Assembly: GCA_016720805.1 (NCBI GenBank)
Contig: JADKJZ010000003.1
Coordinates: 124,001-188,000 of the forward strand
Length of the DNA: 64,000 nt
Source: Gemmatimonadota bacterium
GTDB taxonomy: Bacteria; Gemmatimonadota; Gemmatimonadetes; Gemmatimonadales; GWC2-71-9
Reading direction: 5' to 3'
Positions 8,864-16,985 of the stretch are shown in pieces. The notes under the pieces are model-generated. The model was not told where the DNA came from and did not search any database. It saw only the letters and a list, made by a program, of their open reading frames with translations. Each line of letters starts with the position of its first letter. Positions within the stretch are counted from its first letter, which is position 1. The translations under genes were made by a program, and so were the position numbers.

Positions 8864-10417
8864 GCGTTGATCCTCGCCCCCGCACCGCTGCTCGCCCAGG
8901 CGCCCGTCGCCGCCGTCGTCCTCGAACGCCGCTCCATCTTCGACCCCGACGAAACCCGCTTCTGGCTGCTCAACCTCGTCAATCGGCTGCACGTCACGAC
9001 GCTGCCGTACGTGGTACGGCGCGAGATTCTGGTGCATCCGGGCGAGCCGTACGATTCGGCGAAGATCGCCGAGAGCGAGCGCAACCTTCGCCGCCTCGGG
9101 GTGTTCCGCAGCGTCAAGATCGACACCACGTCGGTCGACTCGGGGTTGGTCGTCACCGTCACCACGCGTGATGGCTGGAGCACCCGCCCCGACTTCCGCT
9201 TCCGTTCCACCGGCGGCGAAGTGGCGTATACCCTGGCGTTGATCGAGGACAACCTCCTCGGCACCGCGACGCAGACGTCGCTGCTGTATCGCAAGAATCC
9301 CGACCGCAGCACCACCACGTTGGCGTTCCGGCAGCCGCGGTTGATCGGCGGCACGATTGGCATGGTCGCCGCGCTGGAGGACCGCAGTGACGGCCAGCTG
9401 GCGGCGGGCACCATCGGGAAGTCGTTCTTCAATCTCGGCGCCAAATCGGCGTGGAGCATCACCGGCGATACCCGCCGCGAACGGCTCCTCCGTTTCCGCG
9501 ACGGGATCGAGCAGGCGACCGACACGCTGCAGCGGCGCTATGTGCTCGGCCGCGCCGAAGTCGCGCGCGCACTGCGCACGCCGAGCCTCGGCTATGTGCG
9601 CGCCGGGTTGGTGGCGCAGCTTCGACGTGACGACTTCACCACGCAGGCCACCTACGACAACATCGGGATCACCGAGCGATCGATAACCGGCGCGTTCGGT
9701 GGCTGGATCGAGGCGCGGAAGGGACGCTACGTCAAGCTGCAAGGCTACAACTCCCTCTCGCGCGACGAGGACCTCGACCTCTCCACCGTGGTGCGTGCCT
9801 CGGTGCTGCTGGCACCCTCGGTGTTCGGCTACGAGAAGAGCGGCATCGCCCCGGCGATTGCGGGGCGCACCGGACACGGCTCGGCGCGCGGCTTCTCGCT
9901 GCTCGAGTGGAATGTTGGCGGGATGATCACCAGCAGCGGGCTCGACTCGGCGACGGCGCAGCTCTCGGCGACGGCGGCGTGGATTCCGTCGCCGAAGCAC
10001 CTTGCCCTGGTGCATGCCTCGGGCGGCGTCCTGCGCGGCTTGCTGCCGGGCAGCGAGTTCGACCTGGGGCTGGGCGCCGGACCGCGCGCCTTCCGGTCGC
10101 ACGCGTTCACGGGAGACCGCGCCTTCTTCGTGACGGCCGAGTATCGCTACGGCGCGGCGGTCGACTTCCTGAAGGTCATCGACGTGGGGATCGCGACCTT
10201 CGTCGACCACGGCGGGGCGTGGTATCGTGGCGCCACCATGCGGACCGGCTGGGACATGGGGGTCGGGCTGCGCCTCGGCGCCTCACGCGCGCCGGACCTC
10301 GAGGCCAATCGGATGGACCTGGTGTACCGGGTGGGGAATGACCGCGAATCGTCGGGCTGGGTCTTCGTGGTGGGGAAGGGCTTTACCTTTTCGACGGGCC
10401 TGCGCGGCGGGCGCTGA
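8786..10417 (+). CDS. BamA/TamA-like outer-membrane protein with POTRA domain
   Basis: About 543 residues from the ATG at 8786; the frame stays open upstream to 8561 but has no signal sequence there. After an export signal ending near PLLAQ comes a POTRA-like domain (about residues 55-115: VRREILVHPGEPYD, ESERNLRRLGVFRSVKID). The remainder alternates short strands typical of an Omp85 barrel and ends in an aromatic-rich strand (FVVGKGFTFSTGL). Proteins of this group insert or translocate proteins at the outer membrane. With only one recognisable POTRA unit it is more like a small TamA/BamA relative than the essential BamA. Its signal peptide is partly encoded by a 7-bp repeat array. Confidence 0.8.
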   Translation: MTLPARAGRIARRARSIIDHPSSIILALILAPAPLLAQAPVAAVVLERRSIFDPDETRFWLLNLVNRLHVTTLPYVVRREILVHPGEPYDSAKIAESERNLRRLGVFRSVKIDTTSVDSGLVVTVTTRDGWSTRPDFRFRSTGGEVAYTLALIEDNLLGTATQTSLLYRKNPDRSTTTLAFRQPRLIGGTIGMVAALEDRSDGQLAAGTIGKSFFNLGAKSAWSITGDTRRERLLRFRDGIEQATDTLQRRYVLGRAEVARALRTPSLGYVRAGLVAQLRRDDFTTQATYDNIGITERSITGAFGGWIEARKGRYVKLQGYNSLSRDEDLDLSTVVRASVLLAPSVFGYEKSGIAPAIAGRTGHGSARGFSLLEWNVGGMITSSGLDSATAQLSATAAWIPSPKHLALVHASGGVLRGLLPGSEFDLGLGAGPRAFRSHAFTGDRAFFVTAEYRYGAAVDFLKVIDVGIATFVDHGGAWYRGATMRTGWDMGVGLRLGASRAPDLEANRMDLVYRVGNDRESSGWVFVVGKGFTFSTGLRGGR

Positions 10418-10453
10418 TCGATCCATGCGGGTTGGCCGAACGAGGGGGACGCC

Positions 10454-10837
10454 ATGTCGGATGCACCAAAGGGGAAGCGCCGCTGGGGGCTGATCGCGCT
10501 GGCGATCGTGGTCGTCCCGGTCATGCTCTTCTCGATCTATGCGGGGGCCGCGCTCAACTGGGCCTACTCCGAAGGGGAGCGCGCCGGCGTGCTGCAGAAG
10601 TTCTCGAACAAGGGGTGGCTCTGCAAGACGTGGGAAGGGGAGATCGCGATGACCACCGTCCCCGGCGTCGCACCGGTGATGTGGATTTTCACGGTGCGTG
10701 ACGATCAGGTGGCCAAGTCGATGAGCGAGGCGGTGGGGAAGCGCGTGGTGCTCCACTACGCCGAGCATCGCGGGGTGCCGACCACCTGCTTCGGCGACAC
10801 GCCCTACTTCGTCGACAAGGTCACCATCGCGCCCTGA
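10454..10837 (+). CDS. Conserved hypothetical membrane-anchored protein
   Basis: 127 residues with one N-terminal membrane segment (about residues 12-35) and a soluble domain outside. The blocks SEGERAGVLQKFSNKGWLCKTWEGE and TTCFGDTPYFV (here shown in part: GWLCKTWEGE) match a conserved bacterial family of unknown function that is often mislabelled 6-phosphogluconate dehydrogenase; no dehydrogenase motif is present. Two conserved cysteines (in WLCKTW and TTCFGD) may form a disulfide. It stands between the BamA-like gene and the copper cluster with about 40 bp on either side. Confidence 0.75.
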   Translation: MSDAPKGKRRWGLIALAIVVVPVMLFSIYAGAALNWAYSEGERAGVLQKFSNKGWLCKTWEGEIAMTTVPGVAPVMWIFTVRDDQVAKSMSEAVGKRVVLHYAEHRGVPTTCFGDTPYFVDKVTIAP

Positions 10838-10880
10838 CGGCCCACTATATTGCGGGGTCTGCCAACGTGGAGCGCACGTG

Positions 10881-11246
10881 ATGTTGTCCAAGATTGTCGC
10901 GGTGGTGATCGGTGCGGTGGTCGCGCCGGCAGCGCTGCTGTTTCACACTGAACTGAAGAGCTCGGTCCCCGGGCGCGATTCCATCGTGAAGGGGCCGCCG
11001 CGCGAGGTCGTCCTGACCTTCACCGGCAAGGTGAATCCGAAGGTGTCGTCGATCACCATCCTGCGTCCCGACTCGAGCAACGTGATGTCGCTGGTGATCG
11101 ACACCAAGGCGGCCGGCAAGGAACTCCACGCCCCGCTGACCCGGCCGATCCCGCCGGGGCGATACGTGGTGCGCTGGAAGACCGCGTCGGCCGACGGCCA
11201 CGTGGTGCGCGGCGCGTACGGCTTCTCGGTCGACTTCGTCGAGTGA
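10881..11246 (+). CDS. CopC-domain copper resistance/transport protein
   Basis: About 121 residues with an N-terminal export signal or anchor. The domain matches CopC/YobA: the usual H-x(n)-S-x-P opening appears as FHTELKSSVPGRDS, followed by PPREVVLTFTGKVNPKVSSI and the C-terminal GRYVVRWKTASADGHVVRGAYGFSV that is diagnostic for the family. Periplasmic CopC proteins bind Cu(I)/Cu(II). The ATG at 10881 is preceded by GGAG; a GTG at 10878 is an equal alternative. It opens a copper-handling unit and overlaps the SCO gene by four bases (GTGA). Confidence 0.88.
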   Translation: MLSKIVAVVIGAVVAPAALLFHTELKSSVPGRDSIVKGPPREVVLTFTGKVNPKVSSITILRPDSSNVMSLVIDTKAAGKELHAPLTRPIPPGRYVVRWKTASADGHVVRGAYGFSVDFVE

Positions 11247-11851
11247 GGCGCGTGTGGTTGGCGCTGCTCGCCGTGGGCACCATCGCCTGCGGCGAGAAGC
11301 TCGATCGTGAACTCTCCCCCGGCGGCTTCATCGGCGCCGAGGTGGTGACGCCGCGCCCGATGCCCGATGTGGTGCTGACCGATGCCAAGGGTGCGCCATA
11401 CCATCTTGCCGAACAGACGCGCGGCACGGTGACGCTGCTCTTCTTCGGCTACATGCATTGCCCCGACGTCTGCCCGGTCCACCTCGCCAACCTCGCGGCG
11501 GTGCTCGACAAGCTGCCAGAAGATGTCGCACGCCAGGTGAAGGTGGTCTTCGTGACGGTCGATCCGTCGCGTGACTCGATGGCGGTGCTGGCACCGTGGG
11601 TGGCGGGCTTTGACCCGCGCTTCATTGCGCTCACCGGGTCTGACTCCACCATCAAGGCGGCGCAACTCGCCGCGGGATTGCTCACGGCCGAGCAGGACAC
11701 GACGCGCGGCGCGAAGGACTATCTGGTGGGGCACGCCTCGCAGGTGATCGCGCACACGCGCGACGGACTCGGCCGGGTGCAGTATCCGTTCGGGACACGG
11801 CAGCGGGATTGGGCGCATGACATTCCGAGGCTCGTGGAGTACGGCCGATGA
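11243..11851 (+). CDS. SCO1/SenC family lipoprotein (cytochrome oxidase copper chaperone)
   Basis: 202 residues from a GTG overlapping the CopC stop. The signal peptide ends in a lipobox (TIACGEK). The thioredoxin fold has the copper-binding CxxxC (HCPDVCP) and the distal histidine (VGHASQVI), so all three Cu ligands of SCO proteins are present. SCO proteins load or reduce the CuA site of cytochrome c oxidase. The company of CopC-, PCuAC- and CtaG-type genes supports this role. The TGA stop falls inside the first unit of the 7-bp array that follows. Confidence 0.93.
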   Translation: MRRVWLALLAVGTIACGEKLDRELSPGGFIGAEVVTPRPMPDVVLTDAKGAPYHLAEQTRGTVTLLFFGYMHCPDVCPVHLANLAAVLDKLPEDVARQVKVVFVTVDPSRDSMAVLAPWVAGFDPRFIALTGSDSTIKAAQLAAGLLTAEQDTTRGAKDYLVGHASQVIAHTRDGLGRVQYPFGTRQRDWAHDIPRLVEYGR

Positions 11852-11941
11852 TCGATCATGGATGATGGATGATGGATGATGGATGATGGATGATGAATGA
11901 TGGATGATGGACCTACGACCTACGACCTACGACCTATGACC
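11841..11941. repeat. Two adjoining heptanucleotide arrays of different sequence
   Basis: Units GGATGAT (with variants CGATCAT, GAATGAT) run from the stop codon of the SCO gene to about 11910. They are followed without a gap by four units of an unrelated heptamer, CCTACGA, the last of which is CCTATGA. That final variant contains the ATG used as the start of the PCuAC gene. Both arrays keep a strict 7-bp period although their sequences are unrelated. Confidence 0.88.
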
Positions 11942-12373
11942 TCCGCGCGCCTGCTCCTGCTGCTCCTCTGCACCACGGCCTGCGGCGCGGCGGAGGGTCC
12001 GCTCAGGGTGTCGCGTCTCGAGGTGAGCATGGCTCCCGTCGGCGCGGTCGCCGCGTCGGGCTACTTCGTGCTCCGGAATGCGGGCGCGCTGGCGGACACG
12101 CTGGATCGGGTGACGACGCCTGCCGCCGATTCCGTGACGATCCACGAATCGATGGATCACGGCGACGGCCAGGTGATGATGATGCCGCTGACGTGGGTGG
12201 CGGTGCCGGCCGGTGATTCGGTGGTGTTCGCGCTGGGTGGGCGGCATCTGATGCTCGAGCACTTCCCGACGCCGCTCGCGGTGGGCTCGGCGGTGACGCT
12301 GACGTTCCACTTCCGCAGTGGCCGGACCATCACGCAGTCGACCACCGTGCATGCGGTCGGTGGAAAGGAGTAG
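11936..12373 (+). CDS. PCu(A)C-domain copper chaperone lipoprotein
   Basis: 145 residues from the ATG at 11936, which lies in the last unit of a 7-bp repeat array; an in-frame ATG at 11897 also lies in the repeats and would give no proper signal. The N-terminus is a lipoprotein signal (CTTACG). The domain has the PCuAC ligand pattern: HESMDHGDGQVMMMP followed by the distal GGRHLMLEHF. PCuAC proteins capture periplasmic Cu(I) and pass it to SCO or directly to cytochrome c oxidase. Three bases separate its stop from the CtaG gene start, which fits one transcript. Confidence 0.9.
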   Translation: MTSARLLLLLLCTTACGAAEGPLRVSRLEVSMAPVGAVAASGYFVLRNAGALADTLDRVTTPAADSVTIHESMDHGDGQVMMMPLTWVAVPAGDSVVFALGGRHLMLEHFPTPLAVGSAVTLTFHFRSGRTITQSTTVHAVGGKE

Positions 12374-12376
12374 CTG

Positions 12377-13168
12377 ATGCAGTGGTGGTGTGCGGCGACG
12401 GGGCTGCCGTGGAGCTGGCAGTGGCAATGGTACCCCGGGGTGCACCTTGCCCTGTTGCTGCTCGCGGTCGGCTGGTGGCAGCTCGGCGTGCGGCAGCAGT
12501 GGACGCAGCGGCCCTGGGGCTGGTTTGCCACGGCGTGGATCGCGCTGCTGATCACCCTCGATTGGCCAGTGGGCAAGCTGGGCGCCGGCTATCTCGCCTC
12601 GGTGCACACCTTCCAGTTCCTGATGCTCACCCTGCTGGCGGGGCCAGCGCTGCTGCGCTCGATCCCCGAGGAAGGGTGGCTCGCGTTCGCGCCCGTGGGG
12701 TCGAGTCGCCATCGACTGCTCAGCACCATGGCGAAGGCGATCCCCGGCCTGGCCTGCTACAACCTGATCGTGGTGGCGAGCCACCTCCCCGCCGTCGTCG
12801 ATCCGGCGATGCAGTCGCAGCTCGGCTCCTTCCTGATCGACTTCAGCTGGCTCGCGGCGGGGCTCTTCCTCTGGTGGCCGCTGGTCGCGCCGAAGGCGTT
12901 CACGCGGCTCGGCACGTTCGGGAAGATGGGCTACCTCTTCGGCGCGACCATTGTCCCGACGATCCCGGCGATGATGATGGTCTTCTCCGACTGGCCGCTG
13001 TACGCGCTGTACGAGCTGGCGCCGCGCGTCGATGTCCGCCTCTCGGCCAACGAGGACATCATGCTCGCCGGCCTCACGATGAAGCTGCTCGGCGACATCC
13101 CGCTCTGGATCGCCCTGGCCGTCGTGTTCTTTCGGGGGACCGCACAGCGGGATACCGTCGACGCGTGA
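12377..13168 (+). CDS. ctaG: CtaG/caa3-type cytochrome c oxidase assembly membrane protein
   Basis: 263 residues with about seven hydrophobic segments. The family-typical parts are a histidine-bearing helix (VHTFQFLMLTLLAGPALL), the motif FLWWPLVAP, and a C-terminal stretch (VFSDWPLYALYELAPR, then a helix ending in a short basic tail). Caa3_CtaG proteins of this type, known from Bacillus caa3 oxidase, support CuA/CuB insertion. It is unrelated to proteobacterial Cox11/CtaG. It completes the CopC-SCO-PCuAC-CtaG group. The translation overlaps no other gene; a small convergent gene follows after six bases. Confidence 0.88.
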   Translation: MQWWCAATGLPWSWQWQWYPGVHLALLLLAVGWWQLGVRQQWTQRPWGWFATAWIALLITLDWPVGKLGAGYLASVHTFQFLMLTLLAGPALLRSIPEEGWLAFAPVGSSRHRLLSTMAKAIPGLACYNLIVVASHLPAVVDPAMQSQLGSFLIDFSWLAAGLFLWWPLVAPKAFTRLGTFGKMGYLFGATIVPTIPAMMMVFSDWPLYALYELAPRVDVRLSANEDIMLAGLTMKLLGDIPLWIALAVVFFRGTAQRDTVDA

Positions 13169-13174
13169 GGCGGA

Positions 13175-13384
13175 TCAGGCCGCCTTCGGCCCGCAGCGGT
13201 TGATCCCCAGGGCCGAGTAGAGGGGGCAGAAGCCGGTCAGGCCGGTCAGCAGGGGGACGAAGCCGAGCCACTGCAAGACGGTCCCGGCGGTCCCGGTGAC
13301 GGTGTGGGTCCAGCCGAGGTAGAGCATGGCGAGGCCGGCGACGACACGGATCCCGCGGAACAGGGGGGATTCATTGCAGGGCAT
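13175..13384 (-). CDS. DUF2892-type small inner-membrane protein
   Basis: 69 residues from the ATG at 13382-13384; the open frame continues upstream through the tRNA gene and is not plausible there. Two hydrophobic segments (about residues 10-28 and 35-55) surround a short loop, and the C-terminus reads GFCPLYSALGINRCG. The pattern P-L-x-T-G-x-x-x-x-C-P-x-Y is that of the DUF2892/YgaP membrane domain, often found near sulfur-transfer or redox genes. It lies convergent to ctaG, with only six bases between the stops. Confidence 0.82.
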   Translation of the reverse strand: MPCNESPLFRGIRVVAGLAMLYLGWTHTVTGTAGTVLQWLGFVPLLTGLTGFCPLYSALGINRCGPKAA

Positions 13385-13507
13385 GGGGTACTCCGGAATG
13401 GGCAGAGTGGGGGGACACCCTACCAGAGGATAACGCCCGGTACCGGTTCCCGGTTCCCCGATTCGGTGGACACCGGCCAGAGGGGCGACTAGAATCCCCC
13501 GGCATTC

Positions 13508-13578
<71 letters not shown>

Positions 13579-13583
13579 TGGGA

Positions 13584-13706
13584 AGCAGCGAACAGGGAAC
13601 AGCGAACGGCGAACAGCGTGAAATGGTGAGGGGTGAGGGGTAAGGGGGCTGTTCCCCCTCACTCCTCACCCCTTACCGCTGTTCGCTGCTCGCCGTTCGC
13701 CGTCTC
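13584..13706. repeat. Inverted pair of double heptamer arrays forming a large hairpin
   Basis: Downstream of tRNA-Cys, five units of the type GAACAGC are followed by three units of GGTGAGG/GGTAAGG, a short G-rich loop region, then the reverse complements in the opposite order: CCCCTCA/CCCCTTA units and GCTGTTC/GCCGTTC units. Each segment keeps a 7-bp period. The whole folds into an imperfect hairpin with arms of about 45 bases. Confidence 0.85.
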
Positions 13707-13752
13707 CCATTCCGACTCCCCCCGTGGTGAATCTTTCTCCGGTTCTCGGGGT

Positions 13753-14094
13753 ATGATGAGACTCACTTCTACTGTTGAGTCTCAGATGATCTCGGATCTG
13801 CTGGCTTTTGGTGGCGTTGGGGCGCACCCCGTCCAACCGAAGGAACTCGCGGCCGCTCGGCCGCTGTATGAATGCCGCGCGGCGTTGCTCGCGGCGCATC
13901 TGGCGCATGTCGAGGCCACCTCGCCGGCCGACGCCGGTCCGCACCGGATTGCCGCGGCACGTGCCCAGGGCGAACTCGAGTGGCTGGCCGTCCGTGAGGC
14001 CGAGGAGAAGCGCTACGCCGAGTACACGCGGGCGAACCCGGCGGGGCTGGGAAGGGACCTGAAGGAGATGGTGGCGAGCTTCTTCGGACGGTGA
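13753..14094 (+). CDS. Hypothetical protein, 113 aa
   Basis: The protein begins at the ATG at 13753 or 13756, which sits in a GTATGATGAG context. It is mostly helical and soluble, with alternating Ala/Glu-rich stretches (RAALLAAHLAHVEATS, EWLAVREAEEKRYAEY). I do not recognise a family. A single gene between tRNA-Cys and the MFS exporter; a short 7-bp array follows its stop. Its composition is like that of the neighbours, so it is probably a real gene. Confidence 0.6.
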   Translation: MMRLTSTVESQMISDLLAFGGVGAHPVQPKELAAARPLYECRAALLAAHLAHVEATSPADAGPHRIAAARAQGELEWLAVREAEEKRYAEYTRANPAGLGRDLKEMVASFFGR

Positions 14095-14099
14095 GGCAG

Positions 14100-14136
14100 G
14101 AGGATCGATCATCGATTATCGATCATCGATCATCGT
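14100..14136. repeat. Heptanucleotide array (GATCATC type)
   Basis: Units GATCATC, GATTATC, GATCATC, GATCATC follow with a 7-bp period between the stop of the hypothetical gene and the start of the MFS gene. The array runs directly into the TCTATCTTTCG box that precedes the MFS start codon by about six bases. Confidence 0.85.
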
Positions 14137-14149
14137 CTATCTTTCGCCC

Positions 14150-15499
14150 ATGACTGCCTGGCATCTCAAATACGTCGGTCGCCGCTGGACCCTCGTCGGC
14201 CTCGTGCTGGCGATGTTCCTCTCGGCGATCGAGGCCACCGTCGTGGCCACCGCCCTCCCGACCATCGTCCACGATCTTGGTGGTGACGCCCGCTACGGCT
14301 GGGTCAACATCGCCTATCTGCTGGCCAGCACGGTCGCGATTCCGCTCTACGGCAAGCTCGCCGACCGGCATGGTCGCGCGCCGCTGCTCTATATCGGCCT
14401 CCTCCTCTTTGCGCTCGGCTCGCTGGTGTCGGGCTTCGCCCCGACCTTCGATCTCCTCGTCCTCGGGCGGGTGATCCAGGGTGCCGGGGCCGGCGCGATC
14501 CAGCCGGTCACGATGACGATCGTCGGCGACCTCTGGGAGGTGCACGAGCGCGGCAAGGTGCAGGGGATCATCGGCGCGGTCTGGGGCACGTCCGGCGCGA
14601 TCGGTCCGCTGCTCGGCTCGTTGCTCGCGACGACGGTCGGCTGGCGCTGGATCTTCTGGATCAACATTCCGTTCGCCCTCGCGGCGATCGGCATCGTGGC
14701 GCTCGCCTATCGCGAGCCGGCGCGGGTTCGCAGCACCGTCCCGCTCGATCGCCTCGGCGTGCTCTGCACCGCGGTCGGTGCGTTTGCACTGCTGCTCGCG
14801 ATCGAGCAGGTGGCCACGCTCCCGATGGCGATTCTCTCGATGGCGGCCTTCGGTGCGCTGGTGTTTGTCGAGCAGCGCGCTGCCGATCCGGTGATTCCGG
14901 TCAACATTCTGCGGTCGCCGAGGCTGGGAACGGGGATCGCGTTGCTGGGGCTGTTGGGGGCGATGATGATGGTGGTGCTCACCTGGTTGCCGCTCCGTTT
15001 GATTGCTGGCGGCGGGTCGATCGCGGCGTCGGCGGCGCTCTCGCCCTTGCTGCTCGGGTGGCCGATCGCGGCGAGCCGCTCGCCCGCGCTGATGATGAAG
15101 CAGGGCCGCCGCGCGACCATCCGGCTCGGCGCGCTGCTGCTGGCAATTGGCGCGCTCGCGCTCGCGGGCTTCGTCTCGAGCAACGCGACGATCTGGGTGC
15201 TTGCCGCGATCATGTTCGTGATGGGCCTCGGCTTCGGCCTCCTCTCGACGACGACGGTGGTGGACGCGCAGTCGACGGTGGCGCACGGCCAGCGCGGTGT
15301 CGTCACCGCACTCGGCGCCTTCTCACGCTTCCTCGGCGGCGCGATCGGCGTCGCCGCCCTCGGCGCACTGCGCGGATTGCCGGGGCCGGTCGCCGGGCAC
15401 GGGATGACGTGGGTGTTCGTCGGGCTGGCCGGGGTAGGGCTGGTGACGATGGCGGTGGCGATGGGGTATGCGCATGACATGCATGTCGAAGCGGGATGA
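14150..15499 (+). CDS. MFS drug exporter of the DHA2 (EmrB/QacA) type
   Basis: 449 residues with 12 to 14 predicted membrane segments. Family signatures are present: motif D1-like LVLAMFLSAIEATVVATALP in helix 1, motif A-like GKLADRHGRAPLLY in loop 2-3, and motif C-like GAVWGTSGAIGPLLGSLLA in helix 5. DHA2 exporters use the proton gradient to extrude drugs and lipophilic cations; the actual substrate cannot be told. The ATG follows a possible -10 box (TATCTTTCG) by only about six bases, so the mRNA may be leaderless. The TGA stop lies inside the first unit of the next 7-bp array. Confidence 0.9.
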   Translation: MTAWHLKYVGRRWTLVGLVLAMFLSAIEATVVATALPTIVHDLGGDARYGWVNIAYLLASTVAIPLYGKLADRHGRAPLLYIGLLLFALGSLVSGFAPTFDLLVLGRVIQGAGAGAIQPVTMTIVGDLWEVHERGKVQGIIGAVWGTSGAIGPLLGSLLATTVGWRWIFWINIPFALAAIGIVALAYREPARVRSTVPLDRLGVLCTAVGAFALLLAIEQVATLPMAILSMAAFGALVFVEQRAADPVIPVNILRSPRLGTGIALLGLLGAMMMVVLTWLPLRLIAGGGSIAASAALSPLLLGWPIAASRSPALMMKQGRRATIRLGALLLAIGALALAGFVSSNATIWVLAAIMFVMGLGFGLLSTTTVVDAQSTVAHGQRGVVTALGAFSRFLGGAIGVAALGALRGLPGPVAGHGMTWVFVGLAGVGLVTMAVAMGYAHDMHVEAG

Positions 15500-15542
15500 T
15501 CGATGATGGATGATGGATGATGGATGATGGATGATGGATCAG
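15494..15542. repeat. Heptanucleotide array (GGATGAT type)
   Basis: About six units (GGATGAT with one CGATGAT) begin exactly at the stop codon of the MFS gene, whose TGA is part of the first unit. The array is followed by the long inverted repeat at 15549. Confidence 0.88.
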
Positions 15543-15548
15543 TGCGTC

Positions 15549-15645
15549 GTCATCCCGAGCGCAGCGAGGGACCTGCGTGGTCGCGAATGCACTGACACCT
15601 GGCCCATCTGCGGCTACGCAGATCCCTCGCTCTGCTCGGGATGAC
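15549..15645. repeat. Long inverted repeat, copy 2
   Basis: Arms of about 28-30 bp: TCATCCCGAGCGCAGCGAGG plus GACCTGCGT on the left, and ACGCAGATCCCTCGCTCTGC plus TCGGGATGA on the right, with a loop of roughly 35-40 bases. Related copies lie at 6652, 20387 and 35335. A long hairpin and possible terminator of the MFS gene. Confidence 0.88.
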
Positions 15646-15754
15646 CACTGCCTGAATGAAGTGCGTGCACTTGTCACTGCAATCCGAAATTCCCTCTCGC
15701 CTCAGAGGACTGGATGATCACGGTCGAATGCCGACTGCCCTCCTGGGCCGCCCG

Positions 15755-16174
15755 ATGACGATGCTCACCGTCCGCATTGGTTCGGCTGTGTTTGCCGCCG
15801 TGTTGGAGAGCGAACTCGCCCCACAGACGGTCGAGGCATTCCAGGCGCGCCTCCCATTTGCGGGGCAGCTCGTGCAGGCGCGCTGGAGTGGTGAGTCGGG
15901 TTGGGTCCCGCTCGGCGATTACGATCTGGGCGTCGGTGAAGAGAACGCCACCAGTCACCCCGCACCCGGGCAGGTGCTCTGGCATCCGCCCGGGCTGAGC
16001 GAGGCGGAGCTGCTGGTGCCCTACGGGAGCACGGTTTTCTCAAGCCGCGTCGGGCAGCTCGTGGGCAATCACTTTCTGACGATTCGCGACCCACAGGGTG
16101 AGCTCGCCGAGGTTGGACGCCGACTGATGTGGGAGGGGGCGCTGCCGATCTCGTTTGAGGTGACCGACCCCTAG
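15755..16174 (+). CDS. DUF3830-like (cyclophilin-fold) protein
   Basis: About 139 residues from the ATG at 15755; the frame is open from 15656, with other ATGs at 15728 and 15656, so the exact start is uncertain. The blocks GWVPLGDYDL, NATSHPAPGQVLWHPPG, ELLVPYGSTVFSS and VGQLVGNHFLTI agree with DUF3830 proteins, a small cyclophilin-like family of unknown function. Soluble, no signal peptide. The neighbours give no hint of a pathway. Confidence 0.72.
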   Translation: MTMLTVRIGSAVFAAVLESELAPQTVEAFQARLPFAGQLVQARWSGESGWVPLGDYDLGVGEENATSHPAPGQVLWHPPGLSEAELLVPYGSTVFSSRVGQLVGNHFLTIRDPQGELAEVGRRLMWEGALPISFEVTDP

Positions 16175-16327
16175 TTCGGCCCTCGGTCGGCGATCCACCT
16201 CGCTGGTGGCAATCGGACCACGACTCGCGACACTCCGACGCGGGGCGCGTGTTCCGGCATGGCGCGCGTGGCGCCTCGCGCCGCTCGGGACGGTGATAGC
16301 TTTATCAAGATTTCCAGGAGGCATGCC

Positions 16328-16537
16328 GTGGCCGGTTCGGAAAAGGTGCAGGGCCCAGCGTCCTACTTCCCGTCCATCGAGAAGAAGTACGGCCATCCGG
16401 TCGCCCACTGGTTCGGCGTGCTGCAGCGCGCGGGCGACCTCAAGCACATGGAGTTGGTCGCGCTGCTCAAGTCGGAGCACGGACTCGGCCACGGCCACGC
16501 GAATGCGCTGGTCGCGTATCATCTGGCGAAGCGGTAG
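16328..16537 (+). CDS. DUF4287-domain protein
   Basis: 69 residues starting at a GTG (16328) that follows AGGAGG by six bases; an ATG four bases before it is out of frame. Recognisable core: ASYFPSIEKKYGHPVAHWF and ELVALLKSEHGLGHGHANALV, the DUF4287 pattern. This domain is common in small soluble bacterial proteins, sometimes fused to DUF5655. Function is unknown. A TGATAGCTTTATC box about 30 bp upstream could be its promoter. Confidence 0.8.
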   Translation: MAGSEKVQGPASYFPSIEKKYGHPVAHWFGVLQRAGDLKHMELVALLKSEHGLGHGHANALVAYHLAKR

Positions 16538-16565
16538 GGTTTGGCCGAGCTCCCGCACCCGTGGC

Positions 16566-16595
16566 GCCCCGCCTGACGCGGGGCGGGGGTAGCTT
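16566..16595 (+). promoter_or_regulatory. GC hairpin followed by GTAGCTT box
   Basis: GCCCCGC and GCGGGGC (16566-16572 and 16578-16584) form a 7-bp stem with a 5-base loop. GTAGCTT follows at 16589-16595, about 94 bp before the next start codon. The hairpin may end upstream transcription and the GTAGCTT box may be a -10 element; both roles are inference from recurrence elsewhere in the window. Confidence 0.4.
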
Positions 16596-16689
16596 GGAGG
16601 ATGCTCCGTCGCACGTCCGGTCAACGGCACAGCGTGCACCCACATCCCGACGCAGAGTCACCTCCCCCGTCCCCTGATGAGGCACCTGC

Positions 16690-16974
16690 ATGTTCGGAAA
16701 TCTCGGTGGTGCTGAGCTCCTGATCATCCTTGGGGTCTTCGCCGTCCCGGTGGCGGCGGGCTGGGCCCTCGTCAGGGCCTGGGACCGACGGGACACCGCC
16801 GCGCGCGATCTGCACCGGCTCAGCGCGGAGGTCGCGGCGCTGGCCGAGCAGAATTTCCTGCTGGCCGATGAGTTGGCCGACCTCGCCGCCGAGGCGAAGG
16901 CGTCGGCACGCCTCGCGGCCACGGATCGGCCGCCGCGCGCAGACGCCAGCCTGACCCATCCACCGACCGCATAG
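16690..16974 (+). CDS. Small membrane-anchored coiled-coil protein
   Basis: 94 residues: one N-terminal membrane segment (about 8-28, ELLIILGVFAVPVAAGWALV), then a charged heptad-like helix (RLSAEVAALAEQNFLLADELADL) and a Pro/Ala-rich tail. The arrangement resembles PspB or similar small envelope-stress proteins, but no family signature is clear. The next gene has the same layout and follows after 11 bp with GGAGG in front of it, so the two probably form an operon. A third protein of this kind lies at 34325. Confidence 0.65.
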   Translation: MFGNLGGAELLIILGVFAVPVAAGWALVRAWDRRDTAARDLHRLSAEVAALAEQNFLLADELADLAAEAKASARLAATDRPPRADASLTHPPTA

Positions 16975-16985
16975 GAGGCTGACCG

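Noticed and set aside
10454..10837. 6-phosphogluconate dehydrogenase
   Set aside because: This label is common for the family, but there is no NAD(P)-binding motif and the protein is far too short.
11841..11941. CRISPR array
   Set aside because: Units are 7 bp, continuous, and have no spacers; no cas gene is present.
14123..15286. Long minus-strand open frame opposite the MFS gene
   Set aside because: Arg/His-rich composition typical of antisense frames in GC-rich DNA; the plus strand encodes a recognisable transporter.
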